Assembly (NCBI GenBank): GCA_018268915.1 | Contig: JAFDVQ010000001.1 | Span: forward strand, 372,001 to 436,000 | DNA from: Acidobacteriota bacterium | GTDB taxonomy: Bacteria > Acidobacteriota > Terriglobia > Terriglobales > Acidobacteriaceae | Direction: 5' to 3' | Length of the DNA: 64,000 nucleotides | Part shown: in pieces, positions 53,214 through 61,177 of the stretch | Numbering within the stretch: position 1 is the stretch's first letter | How the letters are laid out: each line of letters starts with the position of its first letter | Notes under the pieces: generated by a model | What the model saw: only the letters and a program-made list of their open reading frames with translations | What the model was told of the DNA's origin: nothing | Databases searched by the model: none | Made by a program: the position numbers and the translations under genes

Positions 53214-54511
53214 GTCTTTTGGACGAGTCGTGACCCTAGCCGGGCTGCGAGCTCCAGCAGGCTCTCGTCCTCCTCACGAGCGGCCGCGAGCTGCATTCCT
53301 CCCACTGCGCCCGGAATCGTCACCACCGGATTCCCGCCCAGGCTGAACGGCACCGTATAGCGCAGAATCCGGCTCCGAGCCTGGCTGTTATCCGCGCCCA
53401 CACTCAACCGCGCGACAGGCGAAGCCGGCAGCAAAATCAATTCATACTCGCGAAAGAGGCCATCGAGCCGATCCCGAAATTCCGCGTGTCGCTCGCGGAG
53501 AACTGCCAGTTCTGAATCGGCGATGCCCGAACCCCATTCCAATCGTTCCCGAATCGCCCGCTGAATCTTGTCGAAGTGACCGGCATGAACCCGAGCCGCC
53601 TCCCAGGCCTGAATCGGCGCAAAGATGTTGAAAGCGTCGTTCCACCAATCCACGTCGATGGTTGTGCCCCGCAGGCCGAGTGCACCCAACCCTCCTTCGA
53701 CCACACTGAGACTCTGCGCAATAGCAGGCTCGCAGTCGTGCAGAAATGCATCCTGGACCACTGCAAATCGTTCATACCTTCGGATCTCGCCCAGTCTAGC
53801 CGGAGCAAACGTCTCAGCAAGCAACGGAGCATCGCCAAGATCCCGGAAGATCCATCCCATGGTGTCGAACGACTCGGCCAGATGCGCCCCACCACGCCAA
53901 TCGCCCCGTCCAATCGATGCGCGGTATCCAGCCAGTCCGCACAAAGCAGCCGGTCCTCTGATCGAACCGCCCGTATCGGTTCCGATCGCTGCTAATGCTG
54001 AGCCCTCAAGCACGCTCGCCGCCGCCCCACTCGACGATCCCCCCGTCAGCGCCCCCGGGTTACCCGGCTGATCGCAGTCGCCAAACTCCGGGTTTTCGCC
54101 GGTAATGCCGTACGCCAGCGGATGGAGATGAGTTTTGCCGGTGATCACCGCTCCCGCTTTGCGAAGCTGCTCCGCGACCCAGGAATCCTGAGCCGCGATC
54201 CCGTTCTCCTCGCGGTAAAACTTCACCCCGCAACTTGTCGGCGTGGCGGCAAGATCGAAGCAATCCTTCACCGAAACCGGAATTCCCCACAAGTTCGCTC
54301 GGCCATCCCCGAACTGTCCTCCGGAGCTTGCGGGCATCGAAGCCGCATGTTCAGCTTCGCGCAATGTCCACTGAGGATCGCGCCAGAGGTAGGTATTCCG
54401 TCCAGCATTGCCATTCGAGCGCGCCAGCGCCGCCTTGGCCAGCGCAACCGGTCCTGTCACCAATTCCTCGAGACCCGCTCGCAATTCGCTGATCGTTGCC
54501 GGAAGGTTCAT
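53207..54511 (-). CDS. Amidase signature family enzyme
   Basis: A 434-residue hydrolase with the Ser-cisSer-Lys triad: Lys82 (PVSVKDCFDL), cis-Ser159 (LTGGSSSGAAAS) and nucleophile Ser183 (GTDTGGSIRGPAAL). No glutamine-specific features of GatA stand out and no gatB/C lies nearby, so it is a free-standing amidase, possibly of the AtzE/ureide type. The substrate is unknown; location among nucleobase-degradation genes is suggestive only. It converges with the frameshifted gene. Confidence 0.88.
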   Translation of the reverse strand: MNLPATISELRAGLEELVTGPVALAKAALARSNGNAGRNTYLWRDPQWTLREAEHAASMPASSGGQFGDGRANLWGIPVSVKDCFDLAATPTSCGVKFYREENGIAAQDSWVAEQLRKAGAVITGKTHLHPLAYGITGENPEFGDCDQPGNPGALTGGSSSGAAASVLEGSALAAIGTDTGGSIRGPAALCGLAGYRASIGRGDWRGGAHLAESFDTMGWIFRDLGDAPLLAETFAPARLGEIRRYERFAVVQDAFLHDCEPAIAQSLSVVEGGLGALGLRGTTIDVDWWNDAFNIFAPIQAWEAARVHAGHFDKIQRAIRERLEWGSGIADSELAVLRERHAEFRDRLDGLFREYELILLPASPVARLSVGADNSQARSRILRYTVPFSLGGNPVVTIPGAVGGMQLAAAREEDESLLELAARLGSRLVQKTY

Positions 54512-54604
54512 GAAGGGATTCTAGGTGCAAGGTGTTGCAAGCGCCTCGACAATTTTGATGAAGGTAAATCGGCGTAAACACTGGTCGGTATAATCTCTCT
54601 TGCC

Positions 54605-55144
54605 ATGGCATTCTTCAGTGCGGATGAGGAGACCGGGCAGCGCCGTGACTTCGCCATTCTTCGCGATGGGGGAGTTGCGCTTTACTGGCGCCCCGAGGCC
54701 CTCCGGATGGACTTGAACTGGCTCGAGTCGAACGAGTACAGCATCGCCGAATTCGATGCAGGCAAATGGAAAAACGAAGAGCAAATGCATGACGCTTTGC
54801 GGTCTGCTCTTTCCTTTCCCTACTACTACGGTAAAAACCTCGACGCTTTGAATGATTGCCTGAGCGGCATTGAAGTATCCGAAGCCGGTGGAACAGCTCT
54901 GGTCTTTCACCGTTACGACCAGTTCGCGAACGTCGGTTTTTCGAAAGATCCAGACAACAAAGCTCTCGCTAAAATCGTGCTCCACATCTTCGCCGATGCG
55001 GTCAGGTACCACATGCTGTTCGGTCGGAGGCTGCTGATCTTGGTGCAGTCAGATGACCCTCGGATCAGCTTCGAGGATCTGGCGGGAGTTTCAGCTCGCT
55101 GGAACCCCCGCGAGTGGCTCAACAAGGACCGTGAGTTGGCATGA
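54605..55144 (+). CDS. Barstar family protein
   Basis: A 179-residue protein whose central part matches barstar, the ribonuclease inhibitor (FPYYYGKNLDALNDCLSGIE, with the helix that plugs barnase). N- and C-terminal extensions are present compared with the ~90-residue B. amyloliquefaciens protein. No barnase-like nuclease or polymorphic toxin lies nearby. Overlaps the next gene by 4 bp (ATGA), so the two are translationally coupled. Confidence 0.85.
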   Translation: MAFFSADEETGQRRDFAILRDGGVALYWRPEALRMDLNWLESNEYSIAEFDAGKWKNEEQMHDALRSALSFPYYYGKNLDALNDCLSGIEVSEAGGTALVFHRYDQFANVGFSKDPDNKALAKIVLHIFADAVRYHMLFGRRLLILVQSDDPRISFEDLAGVSARWNPREWLNKDRELA

Positions 55145-55638
55145 CCATCCGCTGGACGAAGCTATTTCTTCTCGCCGCCATCGGCATCTACTACGCACTG
55201 GTCGTCCTCGATAATCTCACCGACTTCAACTCGAACTACCAGTTTGTGCGCCACGTCCTTTCCATGGATTCAACCTTCATCGGCAACCAGGAGATGTGGA
55301 GAGCGATCCACTCTCCCACCGTCCACCTCGCTTTCTACTGGACCATCATCATCTGGGAGTTCGCGAGCGCGATCCTGATCTGGTGGGGCACGGCGAAACT
55401 CCTCCGCGCAATGCGTGAGCCAGCAGGCATCTTCAACACACAAAAGCGAACAGCCATCGTGGCACTCGCCGTCTCGCTGCTCATGTGGATGCTCGCCTTT
55501 CTCGATGTCGGCGGCGAGTGGTTCATGATGTGGCAATCGTCGGTGTGGAACGGACAACAGCAGGCATTCCGGATGTTCGCGATTATCAGCCTTGTGCTGC
55601 TTCTCCTCATTCAGCCTGATCTCGACCAGCAGGCATGA
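55141..55638 (+). CDS. DUF2165 family membrane protein
   Basis: A 165-residue protein with four transmembrane helices (LFLLAAIGIYYALVVLDNLTD, TVHLAFYWTIIIWEFASAILIWW, AIVALAVSLLMWMLAFLDVGGEW, MFAIISLVLLLLIQ). The pattern, including FLDVGGEWF and the Asn-Leu-Thr-Asp segment, fits DUF2165. Function unknown. Coupled to the barstar-family gene. Confidence 0.85.
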   Translation: MTIRWTKLFLLAAIGIYYALVVLDNLTDFNSNYQFVRHVLSMDSTFIGNQEMWRAIHSPTVHLAFYWTIIIWEFASAILIWWGTAKLLRAMREPAGIFNTQKRTAIVALAVSLLMWMLAFLDVGGEWFMMWQSSVWNGQQQAFRMFAIISLVLLLLIQPDLDQQA

Positions 55639-55661
55639 TCCCGGCGTAGACTGATCCACGA

Positions 55662-56255
55662 ATGCCGACTCCTTCCGTTCCCGCCGTCATCATCGCCGCC
55701 GGAAGCAGCAGCAGGCTGGGCCAGCCCAAGCAACTGCTTGTCTTCAAAGGCGAGACTCTCCTTCAACGCGCCATCCGCATTGCGCATGAAGCCGGTGCAG
55801 CGCCCATTTTCGTCGTGCTGGGAGCTCACCATTCGCAAATCGAATCCGGCCTCGATCCGTCCGCAATCGTTGTCACCAATCCCGAGTGGCAGCAGGGAAT
55901 GGCGACCTCCATTCGCGCAGGAATCCACGCTCTCGACATAAAAGAGCCGCAGCCAGCCGGAGTGCTGCTGCTGCTTTGCGACCAGCCTGCGGTCACACCC
56001 GATCACCTCCGCCGCATGCTCACCGCTTTTCAGCGAGATCCGGTCACCGCAGTCGCCTCCGTCTACGCCGGCAGGCGCGGAATCCCCGCCCTCTTCCCGC
56101 GAAACGCCTTTCCTGACCTGCTCGGGCTGCGCGGCGATCATGGCGCGCGTGGATTGCTCGCTGACCCAGAACGGGCCGTGATTGAAGTCCCGCTCGAGAA
56201 CGGCGAGTTGGATATCGACCGTCCGGAGGACCTGGCACACCTTCGAGCGCGATAA
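55662..56255 (+). CDS. MocA-type molybdenum cofactor nucleotidyltransferase
   Basis: A 197-residue MobA/MocA-like nucleotidyltransferase. The nucleotide-binding start is AAGSSSRLGQPKQLL, followed by EWQQGMATSIRAGIHAL, LLLLCDQPAVT and the metal-binding GDHGARGLL region. The family attaches CMP (MocA) or GMP (MobA) to molybdopterin. The adjacent PaoABC/XdhC operon needs cytosine-dinucleotide cofactor in homologues, so the MocA activity is favoured. Guanine-deaminase-like gene follows 46 bp later. Confidence 0.85.
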   Translation: MPTPSVPAVIIAAGSSSRLGQPKQLLVFKGETLLQRAIRIAHEAGAAPIFVVLGAHHSQIESGLDPSAIVVTNPEWQQGMATSIRAGIHALDIKEPQPAGVLLLLCDQPAVTPDHLRRMLTAFQRDPVTAVASVYAGRRGIPALFPRNAFPDLLGLRGDHGARGLLADPERAVIEVPLENGELDIDRPEDLAHLRAR

Positions 56256-56301
56256 ACCGCTGCAATAATGGACTTGTTGATCCAGCGACGCTCCTGACCT
56301 T

Positions 56302-56787
56302 ATGCCCGGCAAGCCGCAACCCAACCTCGACTTCCTTCGACAAGCCATTTCGCTTGCCACTCGCAATGTCACCTCCGGCAACGGTGGACCTTTCGGCGCC
56401 GTTATAGTCCGCGAAGGCAAGGTCATCGCCGAAGGCGTCAACATCGTCACCGTCACGAACGACCCGACTGCCCACGGCGAGGTCGCCGCAATCCGAAATG
56501 CCTGCCAAGCTCTCAACACCTTTTCCCTCGCCGGCTGCGAGCTTTACTCGAGCTGCGAGCCCTGCCCGATGTGCCTCGCCGCTTCACATTGGGCGAGACT
56601 CGACGCCGTCTTCTTCGCCGCCAGTGCCGAAGACGCCGCCAAAGCTGGTTTCGACGACGAATTCCTCTACGCTGAGTTCCGCAAAGATGCGACCCAGCGA
56701 ACTCTGCCGCAGGCACAGTTCCTTCGCGAGGAGGCGTGGTCCAGCTTCGCCGCCTGGATCGCCTCATCCTCCAAAGTCTCTTACTAA
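56302..56787 (+). CDS. Nucleoside/guanine deaminase (CDA-fold)
   Basis: A 161-residue zinc deaminase of the tRNA-adenosine/guanine deaminase group. The zinc ligands and proton shuttle are visible: THAEx-type NDPTAHGEVAAIRNAC (His and Glu) and CEPCPMCLAASHW (PCxxC). Length and the C-terminal FxxEFR segment fit guanine deaminase (GuaD-type), which converts guanine to xanthine; cytosine-type activity cannot be excluded. Confidence 0.85.
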   Translation: MPGKPQPNLDFLRQAISLATRNVTSGNGGPFGAVIVREGKVIAEGVNIVTVTNDPTAHGEVAAIRNACQALNTFSLAGCELYSSCEPCPMCLAASHWARLDAVFFAASAEDAAKAGFDDEFLYAEFRKDATQRTLPQAQFLREEAWSSFAAWIASSSKVSY

Positions 56788-57009
56788 AACCTGGTCCGAC
56801 CCTTCGCGTTCGGCGATTCTCACTTCACCTGCAAGCGCCTGATTTCGCGAAGCTACGGGCGGAAGTGCTTTAAATGCAATGCTCCGCTCTTGCCCAAGCT
56901 TGTTTCAGTGCGTTAACGTCTATTACTCATCCCTTTTCTTACGGGAGTCTGCCGCCAGATACTGCAGTGAGGACGGCGGACCAGAGTACGCGAGCTTCCC
57001 GAGGTCTTC

Positions 57010-58338
57010 ATGAGCACCACCAGCATTCCCGACGATCTGCTGTTGCGAGAGCGCTTTACCGACATAAAGCCGCCTCTCTCGCCGCAGGCGGCCGTCATTG
57101 AAGCCAATCGTTGCCTGAACTGCTTCGACGCTCCCTGTACCGCTGCCTGCCCCACCCACATCGATGTTCCAGGTTTCATCAAGCGCATCAGCACCGGCAA
57201 CCTTCGCGGCTCCGCTCTTCGCATTCTTGACGCGAACATTCTTGGCAGCAGTTGCGCCAAAGCCTGCCCTGTTGAAGTTCTGTGTGAAGGCGCCTGCGTC
57301 ATGCATCGCTACAATAGCGAGCCAATCCAGATCGGCCGCCTGCAGCGCTATGCGATGGATTCTTTCCAGGCCACGGGCGAAGAATTGCTCACCGCCCCGC
57401 GCGGCTCTCGAAACGTTCAGGTCGCCTGCATCGGCGGAGGACCAGCTTCTCTTGCCTGCGCGGCCGAGCTTTGCCGTCACGGTGCGCACGCCATCATCAT
57501 CGAGCGCAACGAGCTGCCTGGCGGTCTGAATACCTACGGCATCGCGGAATACAAGCTCCGCACCTCCGACAGCCTTCGCGAAGCCGAGATGATCCGCCGC
57601 ATGGGCGTCGAATTCCGCACCGGAGCTGCAATCGAAACCGCAGAAGCACTCGAAGAATTGGAATCCGAATTTGACTTCCTCTTCCTCGGCGTCGGTCTCG
57701 GCGCCATGCAGCGCATGAACATCCCCGGTGAGGATCAGAAAGGCGTTCTGAACGCGCTGGAGTTCATCGCCTCCTACAAAACTGGCCGGCTGAAAGAGAT
57801 GTCCGGGACCGTCGTCGTGGTCGGCGCCGGAAACACCGCCATCGATGCTGCCAGCGCTGCTCGTCGTCTCGGCGCTGAAACCGTTTACCTTCTCTATCGC
57901 CGCGGCGAACGCGAAATGACGGCTTTCGACTTCGAATACGAACACGCCAAACACGAAGGCGTGCAGTTCCTCTGGCGTCGTCAGCCCTATGCGATTCGCA
58001 CCAACGAGCGCGGCCGTCTGCTGCTCGACACCGTGCAGGTCAACGAGGTCGGCAGGTCATTGCAGCCCGTCGAGGGCTCCGAAAACGTCATTGAGTGCGA
58101 CTACGTGATCCCGGCGATCGGACAGTCTCCCTTCGCCCAGCTCGTGCAGGACCTTCGCCGCATCGAACTGCGCAACGGAATCATCGTCGTCGACCCGGAA
58201 ACGGGACAGACCGGCAACTCACGCTACTTTGCCGGTGGTGATTGCGCAAACGGCGGCAGGGAAGTGGTCGACGCGGTCGCCGATGGCAAACGAGCTGCGC
58301 GCGCCATTATGAAGATCGCGGAGGCGGCATATGCCTGA
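57010..58338 (+). CDS. preT: NAD-dependent dihydropyrimidine dehydrogenase subunit PreT
   Basis: A 442-residue flavoprotein related to the glutamate-synthase small subunit. Four N-terminal cysteines at 35, 38, 43 and 47 (CLNCFDAPCTAACPTH) plus a second set (SSCAKACPVEVLCEGAC) hold two iron-sulfur clusters. FAD binds at ACIGGGPASLACAAEL and NAD(P)H at VVVVGAGNTAIDAAS. Together with PreA it reduces uracil and thymine with NADH, the first step of reductive pyrimidine breakdown. The preA start overlaps its 3' end by 8 bp. Confidence 0.92.
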   Translation: MSTTSIPDDLLLRERFTDIKPPLSPQAAVIEANRCLNCFDAPCTAACPTHIDVPGFIKRISTGNLRGSALRILDANILGSSCAKACPVEVLCEGACVMHRYNSEPIQIGRLQRYAMDSFQATGEELLTAPRGSRNVQVACIGGGPASLACAAELCRHGAHAIIIERNELPGGLNTYGIAEYKLRTSDSLREAEMIRRMGVEFRTGAAIETAEALEELESEFDFLFLGVGLGAMQRMNIPGEDQKGVLNALEFIASYKTGRLKEMSGTVVVVGAGNTAIDAASAARRLGAETVYLLYRRGEREMTAFDFEYEHAKHEGVQFLWRRQPYAIRTNERGRLLLDTVQVNEVGRSLQPVEGSENVIECDYVIPAIGQSPFAQLVQDLRRIELRNGIIVVDPETGQTGNSRYFAGGDCANGGREVVDAVADGKRAARAIMKIAEAAYA

Positions 58339-59728
58339 TATCCGTGTTCACAAGTTTGCAGGCAAGATTGACGCTCCCAATCCGTTTTGGCTCGCCTCTG
58401 GTCCCACCACCAATACTGGCGAGCAGATCATGCGTGCCTTCGACGCGGGCTGGGGCGGCGTGGTCTGGAAGACGATTGGCGATCCAATCAAAAACGCTAG
58501 CCCTCGCTATTCGTCAGTGGACTTGAACGGAACACGAATGATGGGCTTGAACAACATCGAGCTCATCAGCGACCGCTCCATTGAAGACAACCTGCGCGAA
58601 CTGGGCGAGGTAAAAAAGTACTATCCCTATCACCCCATCATCGCTTCCTTGATGGTCGAGTCAAAGCGCGAGGCCTGGCACGAGATCGTGCAGCGCACCG
58701 AAGACGCCGGCGCCGACGGCCTTGAACTGAATTTCAGCTGCCCTCACGGAATGAACGAGCGCGGAATGGGTTCCGCTGTTGGTCAGGTTCCCGAATACAC
58801 CGAAAAGATCACCGCATGGGTCAAAGAGAAAGCCCGCACCCCGGTTCTGGTGAAGCTCTCTCCCAACGTCACCGACATTCGAGCCATCGCGGCCGCCGCC
58901 CGTCGCGGCGGTGCGGACGGTCTTTCCGCGATCAACACGGTTAACTCCATCATCGGCATCGACCTCGATACACTCGTGCCCCGCCCGAACGTCGACGGTG
59001 CGAGCACCCACGGTGGATATGCTGGTCCCGCAATCAAGCCAATTGCGTTGAACCTGGTTCAGCAGATCATGTCTGATCCCGCGTCTGCGTTGCCGCTTTC
59101 GGGCATGGGAGGAATCTCATCCTGGCGCGACGCCGTTGAATTCATACTCCTCGGCTGCTCGACCGTGCAGGTCTGCACTGCAGCAATGCACTACGGCTAC
59201 CGCGTCGTAGAGGACATGGCAGAAGGCCTGGAAAACTGGATGCGCACCAGGGGCTTCGCAACTCTCGATGACTTTCGTGGGCTCTCTCTCGACCGGGTCA
59301 CCAGCTGGAACGGCCTGAATCTCAATTACAAGGTCGTCGCTCACATCGATGAGCAGAAGTGCATCGGCTGCGGCTTGTGTCAGATCGCGTGCTGGGATGG
59401 CGCACACCAATGCATTCATTCGGATCGTGTGACGGGCCCCATCAACGGTCGGATCGAGCTGCACGATGGTCCGCCTACAGTCGAGTTTCGCTCGCGTACT
59501 TCCTTTGCAACGACGCCGGTCACACGGCAGGAGCGCGCCGCCGCAGCTACGAGTCACGGTCCTTTCCCCACACCTCTCGCGAAAATTCCGCGCGTGGACG
59601 AGACCGAGTGTACCGGCTGCAATCTCTGCGCCCTGGTCTGTCCCGTCGATGACTGCATTACGACGTTGCGAGTAACCGAAAGCGGCCGGCCCGAAAACCA
59701 GGATCAGCAGCACTCAGTAGCGTCTTGA
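58331..59728 (+). CDS. preA: NAD-dependent dihydropyrimidine dehydrogenase subunit PreA
   Basis: A 465-residue enzyme. An N-terminal FMN-binding TIM barrel carries the active-site Cys137 (LELNFSCPHGMNERGMG) and SGMGGISSWRDAVEF. The C-terminal part holds two 4Fe-4S ferredoxin motifs (CIGCGLCQIACWDGAHQC; CTGCNLCALVCPVDDC). With PreT it forms the bacterial dihydropyrimidine dehydrogenase. Length is slightly above E. coli PreA because of the C-terminus. Downstream dihydropyrimidinase and beta-ureidopropionase genes are not seen in the window, apart from the unassigned amidase. Confidence 0.93.
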   Translation: MPDIRVHKFAGKIDAPNPFWLASGPTTNTGEQIMRAFDAGWGGVVWKTIGDPIKNASPRYSSVDLNGTRMMGLNNIELISDRSIEDNLRELGEVKKYYPYHPIIASLMVESKREAWHEIVQRTEDAGADGLELNFSCPHGMNERGMGSAVGQVPEYTEKITAWVKEKARTPVLVKLSPNVTDIRAIAAAARRGGADGLSAINTVNSIIGIDLDTLVPRPNVDGASTHGGYAGPAIKPIALNLVQQIMSDPASALPLSGMGGISSWRDAVEFILLGCSTVQVCTAAMHYGYRVVEDMAEGLENWMRTRGFATLDDFRGLSLDRVTSWNGLNLNYKVVAHIDEQKCIGCGLCQIACWDGAHQCIHSDRVTGPINGRIELHDGPPTVEFRSRTSFATTPVTRQERAAAATSHGPFPTPLAKIPRVDETECTGCNLCALVCPVDDCITTLRVTESGRPENQDQQHSVAS

Positions 59729-60098
59729 GTCATGAATTCATCTGCGTTGCAGAACCTCTGAATCAACGAAATTTCCTGTTCCTCGAGTCAAAAATCATCG
59801 CCGATTAACGATTCCCCGCACTTGACTCCGAGATTATCGCCCGATCATTGACTCGCCACCGACCACTCGTGGATTTAGCTCCCGGAGGGAGCAATCGAAA
59901 TTAGCCCAGGACAAGCGCAGCGCAGTCCTGGGAATATAGAGCCAAAAAATCCCCGCAGCCCCGTAGGGGCGCCGCGAACGAACTTCCTTCGTTCCAGACC
60001 GGAAAAACCCCACGGCAAAGCACGTTACTTCAAAGCACTCCCCAGTGACTTTGGCAATGACAGGCTAATCGGCTCACCCATTAAAATGTAGGCAGCGA
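59729..60098. other. Repeat-bearing intergenic region
   Basis: About 370 bp with no gene. It contains the three-hairpin element at 59878-59970. Confidence 0.6.
59878..59970. repeat. Three-hairpin dispersed element
   Basis: Three consecutive palindromes: GCTCCC-GGA-GGGAGC (59878-59892), CCCAGGAC-12 nt-GTCCTGGG (59905-59932) and GCCCC-GTA-GGGGC (59958-59970). A sequence matching its 5' end (TCCCGGAGGGA) recurs at 63981-63991, cut off by the window end. I know look-alikes from acidobacterial genomes but cannot verify relationship here. Confidence 0.7.
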
Positions 60099-60872
60099 AT
60101 GGTTCTCAGCACTCCAGCGGCTGCCGGGCAGGCTTTCCGCTTTATGCGGCAGTCAGACGTGCGGGTTCAGCAGACCTCGCCTCTCATCCAGGTCCACAAC
60201 CTCGAAAAGACCTATCGCACATCACGCGGAGCTCTCACCCTTTTCACCGGCCTCGAGCTCACGGTCAATCCGGGCGAACTCGTGGCAATCGTTGGCCAAT
60301 CCGGCACCGGTAAGAGCTCACTTTTGCACATCTTGGGCGCTCTTGATGCGCCGACTGCAGGCACTGTACACTGCGCTTCAACCAACGTGGCAGCTCTCAA
60401 CCCCCGGGAGGCCGCAGCCTTTCGCAACCGCGAGATCGGCTACGTATGGCAGTTTCACTATTTGCTGCCTGAGTTTTCCGCGATTGAGAACGTGGCGATG
60501 CCTCTCATGGCTCGAGGGATCCCGCGCCGCCAGGCCCTGGACGCTGCATCTAACTGGCTTAAAGAGGTCGACTTGGAAGATCGCAGTGAGCATCGCCCAG
60601 GGGAGCTCTCCGGTGGAGAGCAGCAGCGCGTGGCGTTCGCCCGGGCTCTGGTCGGGAATCCCCGGCTCCTGCTCGCTGACGAGCCAACCGGTGACCTCGA
60701 TGAATCAACAGCCGGACGGGTTTTTGATCTGCTGGAACGTTTGCACGTAACCCACGGGCTCACCTCGGTCCTGGTGACCCACAACCTGGATCTGGCCGCG
60801 CGATGTACGCGGACTCTGCGCCTGGAGGGTGGGCGGCTTCACTCATTTCTCCCCCCAGTCAGGCCTTCATAG
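60099..60872 (+). CDS. ABC transporter ATP-binding protein (LolD-like), orphan
   Basis: About 257 residues. Walker A is GQSGTGKSS, the Q-loop region YVWQFHYLLPEFSAIENV is typical of LolD/MacB-like lipoprotein and FtsE-type ATPases, the signature is LSGGEQQRVAFARAL and Walker B is LLLADEPTGDLD. No permease gene (LolC/E) is adjacent, so its partner must lie elsewhere. ATG 60144 is an alternative start; neither start has a strong ribosome site. Confidence 0.85.
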   Translation: MVLSTPAAAGQAFRFMRQSDVRVQQTSPLIQVHNLEKTYRTSRGALTLFTGLELTVNPGELVAIVGQSGTGKSSLLHILGALDAPTAGTVHCASTNVAALNPREAAAFRNREIGYVWQFHYLLPEFSAIENVAMPLMARGIPRRQALDAASNWLKEVDLEDRSEHRPGELSGGEQQRVAFARALVGNPRLLLADEPTGDLDESTAGRVFDLLERLHVTHGLTSVLVTHNLDLAARCTRTLRLEGGRLHSFLPPVRPS

Positions 60873-61177
60873 GGTGAAACACCGGTTAAGGTATCGACGC
60901 ACCTTTCCGGGGGTATTTTGAGTCAGATGGATAAGTGGGTCCGGAATTGCTACTCCGGTCTCAAATGCAGTGGGTGGGGTTGCTTCCGGGAGAAGAACTC
61001 CGGGGCAACTGGACGAAGCAATCCACCCAAAAGAGCTGTTCGGGGCACGGCAAGCGAAATCTATCTAAGGGGCTTCCGGCAGCGCAGTCTAAAGAAGGGC
61101 ACGGACAGGCGAAATCGAGGCCGACTCGACAATCGGACGATTATCCCTCCCAAAGCCTGATGTAAGAGGAGATCAGA
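60873..61177. other. Upstream region of clpC
   Basis: About 305 bp. Two overlapping open frames (60918-61160 and 60935-61165) encode hydrophilic, low-complexity peptides with no recognised family; the second ends just before the clpC ribosome site. I do not call them genes. A candidate promoter was not identified with confidence. Confidence 0.4.

Noticed and set aside
57010..58338. Glutamate synthase small subunit
   Set aside because: The fold matches, but the immediate overlap with preA and the lack of a large subunit gene favour PreT.
60918..61165. Two short frames upstream of clpC
   Set aside because: Hydrophilic, low-complexity peptides that overlap each other, with no ribosome site or recognised family; kept only as a note on the spacer.
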